DNA of 64,000 bases from JAPLJU01 sp036725345 (lineage in GTDB: Bacteria > Desulfobacterota > Syntrophia > Syntrophales > UBA2192), in assembly GCA_036725345.1 (NCBI GenBank), contig DAIMEJ010000015.1:11929-75928 (forward strand), given 5' to 3'. The position numbers were made by a program, and so were the translations under genes. Of this stretch, positions 17,782-27,478 are shown one piece after another. Below the pieces are notes generated by a model. That model was given only the letters and a program-made list of their open reading frames with translations, had not been told where the DNA came from and did no database searches. Every line of letters begins with the position of its first letter. Within the stretch, counting starts at the first letter, position 1.

Positions 17782-20046
17782 TCAGCGCGGCATTTTCTTG
17801 GCGAGGACTTTTCTGGGTTTCACGCCGTCGGAGGGCCCGACGATCCCCTCGGATTCCATCTTTTCGATGATGCGCGCCGCCCGGTTGTAACCGATCTTGA
17901 GGTATCGCTGGACCAGGGAGATGGAAGCCTGGTCCAGGTCCGTGACGAGTTCGACGGCCTCGTCGTATTTCTCGTCGAAGTCATCGGACCCTTTGTCGCC
18001 CTCGCCCGTTTCGGGCTGGAACTTGAGGATCGATTCATCGTAGATGGGTCTCGCCTGCTTCCGGATGAAGGCGACGATCTTCCCGATCTCCCCTTCGGAG
18101 ACATAGGCCCCGTGTATCCGGTTCAACTTGGAGAGGCCCGGGGGCAGGAAAAGCATGTCGCCCGTGCCCAGGAGCTGTTCAGCGCCGAGCTGATCGAGGA
18201 TCGTCCGGGAGTCGACTTTCGAGGAGACCTGGAAGGAGATCCGCGTCGGGAAGTTCGCCTTGATGATGCCCGTGATGACGTCGACGGAAGGGCGCTGGGT
18301 GGCCAGGATCAGGTGGAGGCCGGCGGCTCTCGCCATCTGGGCCAGCCGCGTGAGGGATTCTTCCACGTTTCGCTGGGCCACCATCATGAGATCGGCGAGT
18401 TCGTCGATGACGATGACGATGTAGGGAAGTTTCGCGTGGTCCTTCCCCTCTCCCCCCCCGCCTCCGCCTGCAGGCAGGTCGTCATCGGCGGGAGCCTCCT
18501 CCCCCTGTTTTTTCGGCTTGTCCAGGGCGGGCTTGTCTTTCTGGACCTGCTCCCGCTCCACGTAGCGGTTGAATTTCTCGATGCTCCTCGTCCCCGTCTC
18601 TCCGATGATCCGGTAACGGCGTTCCATCTCTTCCACGGCCCAGCGAAGCACGTAGGCGGCCTCCCTCGGGTCCACCACCACCGGGTGCAACAGGTGAGGG
18701 ATACCCTCGTAACCGGAGAGCTCAAGCCGCTTGGGGTCAATCATGATGAATTTGACTTCGTCGGGCGGGGCCTTGAACAGGATGCTGCAGATGAGGGCGT
18801 TCAAAAAGACGCTCTTGCCGGACCCCGTGGTGCCCGCGATGAGCAGGTGCGGCATCTTGGTCAGGTCGGCGATGACGGGTGCCCCGACGGTGTCCTCGCC
18901 GAGGGCAATGGAAAGTTTGTTCTTCGATTCCAGAAAAGTTTCGTTGTCGAGGACGTCCCTCAGGTGGACCGGCTCCCGTTCCAGGTTCGGGATCTCGACG
19001 CCGACCGTTCCCTTCCCCGGGATCGGCGCGATGATCCGGATGCTCGGGGCCTTCAGCGCCAGGGCCAGGTCGTCGGAGAGGCTTGCGATCCTGTTGATTT
19101 TCACGCCGGCGGCGGGCTCGAGCTCGTACAACGTGATGAGCGGTCCCGGCTTTACCTCCACCACCTTGGCCTCAACGCCGAAATCGGCCAGTTTCCTCTC
19201 CACGAGCCGCGAGTTCATGAGGAGGCTTTCTTTCTTCAGTTTCGTGTCCTTCCGCGGCACCTGGTCGAGGAGTGCGATAGGGGGAACAGAGAAGGTCGCC
19301 TTGTCGGCGATGAAATCAAAGGTCGCCTGCTCCGGTTTTTTCTTCCTGGGTTTCTCCGCCGGCGATTTCTTTTCCTCCACCTTGATGACGGGATCCGGCC
19401 TCGACAGCCTGACTTTTTTCTCGACGGTCCTCCGCCGTTCTTTCCGGAACCGCTCCCATCCCTGTTCGAGAAAGGTCCTGAACCGGAAGGCCGTGTCGCC
19501 CGTGATCTGGCCGGCCCTCCGGGTGGTCCAGACGACGGGGAGATCGACCGTGATGATGAGGGAGATCACCAAGGCCGCGAAGAGCAGGATAAACGTCCCC
19601 ACGGTGTTGAGGTAACCGTTGAAGAACTCCGCGAGGATAGTGCCGAACATGCCGCCCAGATCGAAACGGTATCCCCGGAACCCCACCGCCCCGAAAAGGT
19701 GTGAAATGACGGCCGCCGTCGATAGGGTCAAACTGATGAGACCGAGAAACCAGGAGGGTCTGAGTCTTAATTCCTCCATGCGGAAGACCTTGAAGGCCGT
19801 CAGGAGCAGAAAGACGGGGAGCCACAGCGCGCTCACCCCCAGGGACCGGTAGAGGGTGTCGGCCGTGTAGGAGCCCACGACACCGCCGAGGTTGTGGATC
19901 CCGTCCCTCACGGTTTCGTAATGGCTAAGGGAGGGATCTTCCGGGTGGTAGGATAGAAGGCAGAGAAAGAGGAAAATCGACAGGGCGAAAAAAATCACCC
20001 CGGCAATCTCGCTCGCCCGCTTGGTATCGAGTTTAAAGCTTACCAT
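17782..20046 (-). CDS. ftsK: FtsK/SpoIIIE DNA translocase
   Basis: A 754-aa membrane-anchored DNA pump for chromosome segregation at the septum. About four membrane segments lie in residues 10-170. A charged linker and the motor domain follow, with Walker A GTTGSGKSVFLN and Walker B IVIVIDELADLMM. The C-terminal winged-helix gamma domain (QRYLKIGYNRAARIIEKME) is present. The insert between the Walker motifs holds a charged, Gly-rich loop, a common variable site. Confidence 0.96.
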   Translation of the reverse strand: MVSFKLDTKRASEIAGVIFFALSIFLFLCLLSYHPEDPSLSHYETVRDGIHNLGGVVGSYTADTLYRSLGVSALWLPVFLLLTAFKVFRMEELRLRPSWFLGLISLTLSTAAVISHLFGAVGFRGYRFDLGGMFGTILAEFFNGYLNTVGTFILLFAALVISLIITVDLPVVWTTRRAGQITGDTAFRFRTFLEQGWERFRKERRRTVEKKVRLSRPDPVIKVEEKKSPAEKPRKKKPEQATFDFIADKATFSVPPIALLDQVPRKDTKLKKESLLMNSRLVERKLADFGVEAKVVEVKPGPLITLYELEPAAGVKINRIASLSDDLALALKAPSIRIIAPIPGKGTVGVEIPNLEREPVHLRDVLDNETFLESKNKLSIALGEDTVGAPVIADLTKMPHLLIAGTTGSGKSVFLNALICSILFKAPPDEVKFIMIDPKRLELSGYEGIPHLLHPVVVDPREAAYVLRWAVEEMERRYRIIGETGTRSIEKFNRYVEREQVQKDKPALDKPKKQGEEAPADDDLPAGGGGGGEGKDHAKLPYIVIVIDELADLMMVAQRNVEESLTRLAQMARAAGLHLILATQRPSVDVITGIIKANFPTRISFQVSSKVDSRTILDQLGAEQLLGTGDMLFLPPGLSKLNRIHGAYVSEGEIGKIVAFIRKQARPIYDESILKFQPETGEGDKGSDDFDEKYDEAVELVTDLDQASISLVQRYLKIGYNRAARIIEKMESEGIVGPSDGVKPRKVLAKKMPR

Positions 20047-20113
20047 TCAGAATCCCGCTCAGTCGCATCGGAATAAAAAGAATGACCCAACAGGCCGTCC
20101 GAGACTATCCTTC

Positions 20114-20369
20114 TCAAAAAAAAGCCGTCACCGCAAGGGTCAATATACCCAGGCTCCAGCAATAATAACCGAAGGAACCCGGGTCCCGCTTCCTGACCAT
20201 CAGGAACAAGAATCTCAGCGTGAGGAAACTGACGACCGCCGCAGTCAACGTGCCCCCGATACAGGCGGAGAAGACTCTGCGCGACAAACAGATGCCCCGG
20301 GCCGCTGACGGGCAGGGGCTCCGTCAATCCCTGGATGATTCCCGGCGAGATTCCTTCCCGGAGGCTCAA
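20114..20369 (-). pseudogene. uppP: Remnant of undecaprenyl-diphosphatase (uppP/bacA)
   Basis: The first ~30 codons read GIIQGLTEPLPVSGPGHLFVAQ, minus a few ends close to the UppP entry motif QGLTEFLPVSSSGH. In a different frame the rest encodes a UppP-like C-terminus (GGTLTAAVVSFLTLRFL, then two hydrophobic stretches) ending in TGA. The whole catalytic middle is missing and the two pieces are out of frame, with the junction near 20278. The TTG start overlaps the plsC stop. A functional copy must lie elsewhere, since the enzyme is normally needed for lipid-carrier recycling. Confidence 0.75.
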
Positions 20370-21109
20370 GGCGCCGCACCCCTGTCCTGCCGGAGGTCCG
20401 GTCGATGGGCGTAATAGGCGTCGACAATGGGCTTTCTCACCTCTGCGATCAACTCTTCCACGGTTGCCTCGGAGTAATCCGTGACCCAGACGGGGGGGTG
20501 GATGATGAGGGTCACTTGACCCGGGGTCACGCGCAGGGATGTCTTCGGCATAATCTCGCGGGTCCCGATCAGGGTGACGGGGACGATGGGGACGCCCGAC
20601 TTCAGGGCCAGATGAAAGACCCCTTTCTTGAAAGGCTGGATGTGACCGTCTTTGCTTCTTGTTCCCTCCGGGAAGGTCATGACGGATTTCCCCTCCCTTA
20701 TGATCCTTGCCGCGTCCTCGATGCTGTGCATGGCGCGAACAACGTTCTTCCGGTCAATCTCGATGGCCCCCAGCCTGCGCAGGGCAAGGCCGAAAAAGGG
20801 GATGCGGAAGAGCTCTTTTTTGGCAATCCAGGCAAAGTAACGCGGTGTGTAGGCGAGCAGGACGAAAATGTCGAAGCCGCTCTGATGGTTTGACATGAAG
20901 ATCTGGGATCTTCCGTAGCTCACGTTTTCCCGGCCCCGCACCTCCACCTTGACGCTGGTCAGAAAGAGCATGATCATGGCCCAGAGCTGGGCTATGGAGA
21001 AGATCGACTTTTCACGCCTCGGCAGGAGAGGGTACACGACAACGCAGAAAACCGAAAAGAAAGCGGTCACCGCCGTGCCTATGGTCACCAGAAGGGCCGA
21101 TCGGAGCAT
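20366..21109 (-). CDS. plsC: 1-acyl-sn-glycerol-3-phosphate acyltransferase
   Basis: A 247-aa membrane enzyme that makes phosphatidic acid. The NHxxxxD catalytic motif is NHQSGFD, and FPEGTRSKDG is the acceptor-binding motif. One or two N-terminal hydrophobic segments anchor it. The gene ends where the uppP remnant begins. A second, unrelated-looking plsC homologue is at 61330-62091. Confidence 0.92.
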   Translation of the reverse strand: MLRSALLVTIGTAVTAFFSVFCVVVYPLLPRREKSIFSIAQLWAMIMLFLTSVKVEVRGRENVSYGRSQIFMSNHQSGFDIFVLLAYTPRYFAWIAKKELFRIPFFGLALRRLGAIEIDRKNVVRAMHSIEDAARIIREGKSVMTFPEGTRSKDGHIQPFKKGVFHLALKSGVPIVPVTLIGTREIMPKTSLRVTPGQVTLIIHPPVWVTDYSEATVEELIAEVRKPIVDAYYAHRPDLRQDRGAAP

Positions 21110-21317
21110 TCCTCACTCACGGAAAATGAAATGAACGTATTGATAACACTTGCATTTCTACTTGATTAAGGGCGCGAAGTCAATATGGATGTTTCGGGAG
21201 GAACAAAGAATGCCCGGACTTTGAGGGCCGGTGCCTTCGGGGTTTATTATTCGTTTGCGAAGTATCCCCGACTCGGGTATGATTCGCGGGAAAATCGGAT
21301 GACGAAAGGGGCTTTGA

Positions 21318-21731
21318 ATGGTCAACAAGGTCATATTGGTCGGACGTCTGGGGGCGGATCCCGAGGTGAGGTACACGCCCGACGGTGCCCAGGTCACCAC
21401 TTTTAGGCTGGCCACCGATGAGCAGTGGAAGGACAAAAGCGGTGAAAGGGCTCAGAGAACGGAGTGGCATCGCGTCGTGGCATTCCGGAAACTCGCGGAG
21501 ATCTGCGGGAGCTATCTGTCCAAGGGAAGGCTTGTTTACGTGGAGGGCAGGCTTCAGACAAGGTCCTGGGAGGACAAGGACGGCCAGAAACGCTTCACGA
21601 CCGAGATCGTTGCTTCCAACATGCAGATTCTGGACCGGGGTCCGTCAAGGGATCAGCAGGGCGGAGGCGATGAGCGCATGTCCGCCGGCGCAGACATGGA
21701 ACAGGCGGCCGACGACGACGTCCCCTTCTGA
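21318..21731 (+). CDS. ssb: Single-stranded DNA-binding protein
   Basis: A 137-aa OB-fold SSB: N-terminal VNKVILVGRLGADPEVRYTPDG, conserved GxLVYVEGRLQTRSW, and the acidic tip DDDVPF that binds partner proteins. AAAGGGG precedes the ATG. It protects single-stranded DNA in replication and repair and, with RarA and UvrBC in this window, belongs to the general DNA maintenance set. Confidence 0.97.
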   Translation: MVNKVILVGRLGADPEVRYTPDGAQVTTFRLATDEQWKDKSGERAQRTEWHRVVAFRKLAEICGSYLSKGRLVYVEGRLQTRSWEDKDGQKRFTTEIVASNMQILDRGPSRDQQGGGDERMSAGADMEQAADDDVPF

Positions 21732-21753
21732 AATCGGCAAGGCGGGTTTATCT

Positions 21754-21930
21754 TCAATCTTTCTTGGATTCAGCCGGCTTGTCTGTTTCTTCGGGTTCTT
21801 TCATCGCTTTCCTGAAGTTTTTGATTCCCTGACCGAGGTCTCCCCCGAGCCTTGAGAGCTTTCCGGCCCCGAAGATAACCAGGATGATCAGGAGGATGAT
21901 GATCAGCTCCGGCATTCCCAGTCCGAACAT
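21754..21930 (-). CDS. tatA: Sec-independent protein translocase TatA/E
   Basis: A 58-aa TatA-type protein: a single N-terminal membrane helix after MFGLGMPELI, the FGxxKLxxLGxxLGxxIxxFR hinge and amphipathic helix, and a charged tail. It forms the pore of the Tat pathway with TatC, which is not in the window. The start follows AAGGGGAG; longer frames upstream lack support. Confidence 0.93.
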   Translation of the reverse strand: MFGLGMPELIIILLIILVIFGAGKLSRLGGDLGQGIKNFRKAMKEPEETDKPAESKKD

Positions 21931-21961
21931 TTTTCTTCTCCCCTTGATGGAAGTGATTTTC

Positions 21962-21991
21962 AAAAAACCCTCGGGGCCTGAAATCCCCTAG
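21962..21991 (-). terminator. Possible terminator after rodZ
   Basis: On the minus strand a GGGG/CCCC stem with flanking CT/AG pairs and an 8-nt loop is followed by GGG and six T. It overlaps the rodZ stop codon, 30 nt before tatA. Confidence 0.5.
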
Positions 21992-22833
21992 AAGGTTTTC
22001 TCCCCCGGTAAAACCAGGTGAACGACTTCACCGCGTTTGCCGGGTGCACCCAGAGACTTTCCCTGGAAGTTGAGCTGGACCCCGCCCGCGTTGCCGACAT
22101 CGATTTCGAACCGCTCCGCCGCCTGCAAGTTCAATGTTTCACCGGGCTGGAGCAAATACTCCCGCGGAGCCTGCTTGTCCTCTTTGATCCGCAGCCACGT
22201 CAGTTCCAGTGTTTCAATATTGAGCGTGTATTTCTTCTTCGATTCTTCCCCGGCTGCAACCGGTGTCGTCTCTTTCTCCGATGGCGCCTGTTCCCTGGCT
22301 TCGGTCTGCACCCCGGCGGACCCGGGCTTATCGGCCGGCTCGCCCTTCGAAGGGGTTTCCGTTGCCGATTTTTCCGGCTCTGAAACGCCGGTCGGTTTCA
22401 CGGCCGAAAGAGGCGGTGCAGAAACCTCCACGACCGTCTCCCGGGGGTAGAGGATGAAGACGATGACGACCGCGACGACGGCCAGCAGCGCAGCCCACCC
22501 GGCCAGCCGGTAATACCTTTGTGGCAGGACGGGCCGGGCAACAGGTTTCGCCTCCCTGTCTTTGATCGCTTGCCTGGGTTCCTTCTGCGTCGCTGCACCT
22601 GTCTGCTCGAGGTGTTGCCTGTACCGGGCAAGGAAGGGGGCGCTGTCGACCCCCAGGGCGTCCGCGTACACCTTGATAAAGGTTTCCACGTAATATCTTT
22701 CGGGCAGGAGGTGGTAATTCCCCTCCTCGATGGCCTCGAGGAACCCGCTTCGAATCCTTGTTTGACGGGCGATGTCGTCGAGGGTCAGCCCTTTGGATTG
22801 CCTGATATTCTTTAAATCCTGTTCCTGGGACAT
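21988..22833 (-). CDS. rodZ: RodZ-like HTH membrane protein
   Basis: A 281-aa protein with an N-terminal Xre-type helix-turn-helix (QSKGLTLDDIARQTRI), a single membrane segment near residues 105-128, a Pro/Glu/Thr-rich periplasmic linker, and a C-terminal DUF4115-like beta domain. This is the RodZ layout; RodZ links MreB to the envelope and sets cell shape. No mreB is nearby. Confidence 0.9.
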   Translation of the reverse strand: MSQEQDLKNIRQSKGLTLDDIARQTRIRSGFLEAIEEGNYHLLPERYYVETFIKVYADALGVDSAPFLARYRQHLEQTGAATQKEPRQAIKDREAKPVARPVLPQRYYRLAGWAALLAVVAVVIVFILYPRETVVEVSAPPLSAVKPTGVSEPEKSATETPSKGEPADKPGSAGVQTEAREQAPSEKETTPVAAGEESKKKYTLNIETLELTWLRIKEDKQAPREYLLQPGETLNLQAAERFEIDVGNAGGVQLNFQGKSLGAPGKRGEVVHLVLPGEKTF

Positions 22834-22974
22834 CTCTCAGCACACACGCGAAAGGCTGGGGTCATCCACCGGCGGCGCCCCGCAATGCCGCAAACCGCGC
22901 GGATTTATTGTGTCTATCACCAAATTTACCGGCGCGCAACTAAAAGTTCTTCCGAAGAGGCATGCAATGAGCAG

Positions 22975-22992
22975 GAAAAACCCGGACCGGGT
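22975..22992 (-). terminator. Possible terminator after mnmE
   Basis: On the minus strand ACCCG, a 3-nt loop and CGGGT are followed by T residues, about 40 nt after the mnmE stop. The stem is short. Confidence 0.5.
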
Positions 22993-23032
22993 CCTTGCCG
23001 GAACCTCCGCGTCCCCGGCCCTTTTTTACGAC

Positions 23033-24421
23033 CTACTTGCCGATGCAAAAGTTGGAGAAAATCTGATCCAGGATCTCCTCGCTTAAATTCCTTCCTGTAA
23101 TTTCGTCAAGGCTCTCGACGGCCTGCCGGAGATCGAAAGCGGCATACTCGGGCGAAAGCCCCCCCTGAAGCCCTTCTTTGGCCTTGGAAAGAAGCGCGAT
23201 GGACTTTTCAACGGCCACCTTGTGCCGGAGGGCCGTCAGGACGGTGTCCGGTGTGCGGGGACTTCCGCCCCCTCTCGCGGCATTTGAGATCCTCTTTTTC
23301 AAGGCGTCGACGCCCTCGCCGTATTTTGCCGAGATCCAGAGCGGCTGCGCGAATTCCATGTCGTTCACGAGCTCTTCCGCCGCAAGCCTGCGGGGCAGGT
23401 CCGCCTTGTTGATGACCAGGAGGATATTGCGTTTTCTGTTCTCTTCCAGAATCCTCACGTCCTCTGGACTGAGAGGCTCGCTTCCGTCCAGGACGACAAT
23501 GACGACATCGGCGTCGAGGAGCCTCTCCCTGACGAAGGCCATGCCTTCCTTTTCAATGGGGTTGTCCGTCTCGCGAAGGCCGGCCGTGTCGCTGAGCCTG
23601 ACGGGGAGCCCGTCGATACTGATGCCCTCCTCGATGAGATCCCTCGTCGTCCCGGCGATCGGTGTGACAATCGCCCGCTTTCCGCCCACGAGTCGGTTGA
23701 AAAGGCTGGATTTGCCCACATTCACCCTTCCCGCGATGACGACGGAGACACCTTCGCGGAGGAGCCGTCCCTCCCTGTAGGTGTCCAGGAGGACCCTGAG
23801 ATCGTCGAGGACTTTGTCGATGGGGGCAAGGCGCACGCGGTCATCCGCCGTGTCCAGCTCTTCTTCCGTGAAATCAATGGATGCTTCGATCGGCACGAGA
23901 ATCTGCAGGACGGCCTCACGGATTTCCCGGACTCTCCCGGACAGCGTCCCTTTGAGCTGATCGAGGGCGTATTCCAGCCCGCCTTCCGTCCTGGCCGTGA
24001 TGAGGTCGCAGACGGCTTCCGCCTGGGCGAGATCCAGACGGTTGTTCAGAAATGCCCGGCGGGTGAACTCGCCGGGTTCCGCCGGACGCGCGCCCGCCTC
24101 CACCACTTCCTCCAGGACCCGCTGGAGGATGACAGGTCCACCGTGACAGTGCATTTCGGCGGAATCCTCACCGGTGAAGGTCCGGGGAGCTTTCATGAAA
24201 ACGAAGAGCGCTTCATCGAGGATTTTCCCCGTGCGGGGGCAGAGGATATCGCCGTGGTAGAGCCGGTGGCTTTCGAAGCGGCAGTCCGACCTCCGGGGTT
24301 TGAAGAGAAGGCGGCCGATCTCCGCCGATTTCGGGCCGCTGATCCTCACGATGCCGATGGCCCCGACTCCCGCCGGCGTGGAAATGGCTGCGATGGTGTC
24401 TTTCAAAAACACGGCATTCAA
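23033..24421 (-). CDS. mnmE: tRNA modification GTPase MnmE (TrmE)
   Basis: A 462-aa GTPase that with MnmG modifies U34 of certain tRNAs. The N-terminal folate-binding domain contains FTGEDSAEMHCHGG, the G domain has GRVNVGKSS and DTAGLRET, and the protein ends with the catalytic FCIGK. mnmG is not adjacent. The gene follows jag by 12 nt on the same strand in the usual rpmH-to-mnmE order. Confidence 0.96.
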   Translation of the reverse strand: MNAVFLKDTIAAISTPAGVGAIGIVRISGPKSAEIGRLLFKPRRSDCRFESHRLYHGDILCPRTGKILDEALFVFMKAPRTFTGEDSAEMHCHGGPVILQRVLEEVVEAGARPAEPGEFTRRAFLNNRLDLAQAEAVCDLITARTEGGLEYALDQLKGTLSGRVREIREAVLQILVPIEASIDFTEEELDTADDRVRLAPIDKVLDDLRVLLDTYREGRLLREGVSVVIAGRVNVGKSSLFNRLVGGKRAIVTPIAGTTRDLIEEGISIDGLPVRLSDTAGLRETDNPIEKEGMAFVRERLLDADVVIVVLDGSEPLSPEDVRILEENRKRNILLVINKADLPRRLAAEELVNDMEFAQPLWISAKYGEGVDALKKRISNAARGGGSPRTPDTVLTALRHKVAVEKSIALLSKAKEGLQGGLSPEYAAFDLRQAVESLDEITGRNLSEEILDQIFSNFCIGK

Positions 24422-24433
24422 AAGGGCAAGGCG

Positions 24434-25168
24434 CTATTTTTTTCTGCTGGGCTGGATGATGATCTTTCTGTGGCTGCCTTCGCCCCGGCTCTTGGTGGTC
24501 AGGGATTCGTCTCCCTGAAGTGCGAGGTGAATGATTCGCCTCTCCCGGGCATTCATGTTGCTCAACGTGACGGCCTTGCGGGTCCTCTTGGCCTTCCGGG
24601 CGAGTTTTTCGGCGAGGGCAACGAGGGATTCTTCCCTTTTCCTGCGGTAATCCTCCGTGTCGATGACGATCTGCTTCCTGTCTTTCTCCTGCCGGTTCAC
24701 AGCCTTGTTGACGAGGTGCTGGAGCGCATCGAGGGTCTGACCCCGCTTCCCGATCAGGAGGCCGTTGTCGTTTCCCTCGACGACGAGGAGAGTGGCGTCC
24801 GGCGCCTCCTGAATCGTCACGCGCGCATTCACGCCCATCCTCTGGAGAATGCCCTCGAGCAGCTTCTGAGCCCTGACGGCGGAGTCGTGAACCGCCGGGG
24901 TCGGGGTTGTCGCCCGGGGTTCTTCTGTCCTGACGGTCTGCTCCCCAGAGGGCCTTTCAGGCTTATCGTCGGCGAACCCCAGGTCCACGTCGAGCGTGAG
25001 GAGGCTCGCCCTGATTTTAGCTTTCTTCGATCCGAGGCCGAAGAGACCCGCCGATCCCTCGGAGATGATCTCGATATTCAGTTTCACCCGCGGCACACCG
25101 AACTCCTGACAGGCCGTCTCGATCGCCTCGTCTATGGTCTTTCCTTCGATTTCAATGGACTTTGTCAT
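24434..25168 (-). CDS. jag: Jag/KhpB RNA-binding protein
   Basis: A 244-aa protein with the Jag-N domain (EIEGKTIDEAIETACQEFG, GLFGLGSKKAKI), a KH domain with GKRGQTLDALQHLVN, and a C-terminal R3H domain. In other bacteria it binds RNA and affects cell division and envelope synthesis. The ATG at 25168 was taken because GAGG precedes it inside the yidC 3' end; an upstream ATG at 25189 overlaps yidC. Confidence 0.93.
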   Translation of the reverse strand: MTKSIEIEGKTIDEAIETACQEFGVPRVKLNIEIISEGSAGLFGLGSKKAKIRASLLTLDVDLGFADDKPERPSGEQTVRTEEPRATTPTPAVHDSAVRAQKLLEGILQRMGVNARVTIQEAPDATLLVVEGNDNGLLIGKRGQTLDALQHLVNKAVNRQEKDRKQIVIDTEDYRRKREESLVALAEKLARKAKRTRKAVTLSNMNARERRIIHLALQGDESLTTKSRGEGSHRKIIIQPSRKK

Positions 25169-25178
25169 TGCCTTGACC

Positions 25179-26807
25179 TCAGCTTGCATGGCTCTTGTTG
25201 ATGTAATACTGCTGCCCGATGCTCAGGATGTTGTTGAAGAGCCAGTAGATCACCAGCCCCGACGGGAAATTCAGGAACAGGGCGGTGAAGATGACAGGCA
25301 TGAGCAGCATGATTTTCTGCTGCATGGGGTCCGTCCCCATCGGGGGGCTCATCTTCTGCTGCAGAAACATCGTGGCACCCATGATGACGGGGGTGATGTA
25401 GTAGGGGTCTCTGGCCGAGAGATCCTGGATCCACCCCACGAATGGCGCGTGCCGCAGTTCGATGGAATAAAGGAGCGCCCTGTAGAGGCCGAAGAATACG
25501 GGAATCTGTATCAGGACCGGGAGACAGCCGCCCAGGGGGTTGATCTTGTGGCTCTTGTACAGATCCATGACGGCCCGATTCAGGGCCTGTTTGTCGTTCT
25601 TGTACCTTGCCTGGAGCTCCTTGACCTTCGGCTGGACGATTTGCATCTCCTTCATGGATTTATAGCTCTTGTTTCCCAGCGGCCAGAACACAACCTTCGT
25701 CAGGATCGTAATGATGATGATGGCCGTTCCGTAATTGTGCACGTACTTGTAGAGGAACTTCATGAAGAGGAGCAGCGGCATGGCGAGCCACTTGATCCAG
25801 GAGCCGAGGTTGATGGAGTTTTCCAGCCCGATGCCCTCCGCCTTCAGGAACTCGTATTGCTTGGGTCCCAGGTAGAGGCTGTAGTTGAAAAGGCCGACCT
25901 GGCCCACGGGGATAAGGTTCTTCGGCCCCTCGAGGCTTGCCGATATTCTCCCGCCGGCGTCCTTTCCCATCTGAAAACTGGTCAGCGTCGGTTTTTTCGG
26001 GATGAGAGCCGTGATGAAGTATTTGCTCTCAAAACCGCCCCACGACACGTCGGGTCCGAGCGTCCGTTTCGTTTCGATTTTTTCCGCCTCGACCTGCTCG
26101 ACGGATTTTTTAACGAAGGCGACGATCCCCTCCTCGTTTTCCTTTTCTGTCTTCACGTTCGGATCCAGGAATTCACTCCAGTGGAGGAGGGCGTTCTGCT
26201 CGATGGGGTTGCCGGAGAGGTTGTGGACCCGGACCTCGAGGTCCATGGCGTATTTATCGGGGAAGAAGGTGAAGACCTTTTCCACCTTCGCAGCCTTCGG
26301 GAACACGGCGGAGAAGATGATTTTCTGTTCGCCCGTCTTCTCGTCGACCTGGAGCGCCGCCGAGTTCGCTTCGTAAGTCAGATCCGGCGGGATCGGAATG
26401 CTCGATTCGGAAAACCCGACCGTGAGGGGATAACGCTGGCCTTCCTGGACGCGGACCAGCTCGATGAGGTCGCTTTCGCGGCTGAGTTCCTTTCGGTATT
26501 CCTTGAGTTTAAACGATTTCAGCGCGCCGCCTTTCGTCGTGAAGACGGCGGTGTAGAGGGGGGTCTCCACCCGGATATCCCGGATGCCCGCCTGGGCCTT
26601 CTGGGCCGGGAGGCTTTTCGGCACCGCCTTGGCGTCGGTGACCGGTGGGGCTGTGCGGGGGGCCTGAATGCCCCTTTCCGTCGTCACCGCTTCCTTCTTC
26701 TGCTCGTCTTCCTGTTTTTTCGTTGCGACGTTTTTGGCGAAATAGTACTGATAAACAAAGACAATGATAAAAGACAGGACGATGGCGAGAACCATCCTTT
26801 TCTGCAT
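25179..26807 (-). CDS. yidC: Membrane protein insertase YidC
   Basis: A 542-aa inner-membrane insertase of the Gram-negative type: an N-terminal membrane helix, a large periplasmic beta domain (about 60-330), and the conserved five-helix core beginning near residue 340 (YGTAIIIITILTKV, NPLGGCLPVLIQIPVF). AAGGAGG precedes the ATG. The presence of the periplasmic domain is further evidence for a Gram-negative host. Confidence 0.97.
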   Translation of the reverse strand: MQKRMVLAIVLSFIIVFVYQYYFAKNVATKKQEDEQKKEAVTTERGIQAPRTAPPVTDAKAVPKSLPAQKAQAGIRDIRVETPLYTAVFTTKGGALKSFKLKEYRKELSRESDLIELVRVQEGQRYPLTVGFSESSIPIPPDLTYEANSAALQVDEKTGEQKIIFSAVFPKAAKVEKVFTFFPDKYAMDLEVRVHNLSGNPIEQNALLHWSEFLDPNVKTEKENEEGIVAFVKKSVEQVEAEKIETKRTLGPDVSWGGFESKYFITALIPKKPTLTSFQMGKDAGGRISASLEGPKNLIPVGQVGLFNYSLYLGPKQYEFLKAEGIGLENSINLGSWIKWLAMPLLLFMKFLYKYVHNYGTAIIIITILTKVVFWPLGNKSYKSMKEMQIVQPKVKELQARYKNDKQALNRAVMDLYKSHKINPLGGCLPVLIQIPVFFGLYRALLYSIELRHAPFVGWIQDLSARDPYYITPVIMGATMFLQQKMSPPMGTDPMQQKIMLLMPVIFTALFLNFPSGLVIYWLFNNILSIGQQYYINKSHAS

Positions 26808-26829
26808 TCGTGACCTCCTTGTCTTTCTC

Positions 26830-27054
26830 TTACTCGACCGGATCGTAACCGCCCGGATGGTAGGGGTGGCACCGGGACAGGCGTGTCACGCCAAGGTAGA
26901 GTCCTTTGAGGAACCCATGGCGTTTGATGGCCGTCAAGGCGTATTCGGAACAGCAGGGGTAGAAACGGCAGCTTTGGGGCAGAAACGGTGAGATGCAAAC
27001 CTGGTAAGCCCTGATCAGGGCGGTGGATACTTTGACCAGAAACGTGTCGATCAT
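26830..27054 (-). CDS. yidD: Membrane protein insertion efficiency factor YidD
   Basis: A 74-aa protein with the YidD hallmarks YQVCISPFLPQSCRFYPCCSEYA and RLSRCHPYHPGGYDPV; it assists YidC. The ATG follows the rnpA stop immediately, so translation is coupled. Confidence 0.95.
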   Translation of the reverse strand: MIDTFLVKVSTALIRAYQVCISPFLPQSCRFYPCCSEYALTAIKRHGFLKGLYLGVTRLSRCHPYHPGGYDPVE

Positions 27055-27405
27055 TTATGTGGCAACCAGTCTATCTCCGAGGATGTTCTCCAGGGCCTCG
27101 CGCACCTGATCGTATGTGTAGGCTGAAAAATCCTTCCGTACGATGATCCAGAGATCGTGTGAATCAGGAAGTTTTTCCTTGTTTAATCTGAAGAACTCCC
27201 TCAGGAGACGTTTCATCCTGTTTCTTTTAACCGAATTTCCTACCTTCTTGCCGGTCGTGACTCCCAGCCTTCGACATCCCAGAGGATTTTTTTTTAAAAT
27301 GAGGGTGAAATGCTCCGCGTGAACCCTTTTCCCCTGCCGGTGAAGCGTCGTGTAGTCGCTTCTTTTCCTGATTCTCTCGTTTTTCCGGAATGTTATGCTT
27401 TCCAT
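27055..27405 (-). CDS. rnpA: Ribonuclease P protein component
   Basis: A 116-aa basic protein with the RNase P motif VKRNRMKRLLREFFR and an N-terminal RIRKRSDYTTLHRQGKR. It binds the RNase P RNA to mature tRNA 5' ends. The start has a weak ribosome-binding site and lies 73 nt after rpmH. The RNase P RNA gene is not in the window. Confidence 0.95.
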   Translation of the reverse strand: MESITFRKNERIRKRSDYTTLHRQGKRVHAEHFTLILKKNPLGCRRLGVTTGKKVGNSVKRNRMKRLLREFFRLNKEKLPDSHDLWIIVRKDFSAYTYDQVREALENILGDRLVAT

Positions 27406-27478
27406 GCTTGCGGAGTGATTCGAGTTTCTGTCTCGCGTACGGCTCTGGAATGCTCACCACCGGGCTGTTCACGACCCG

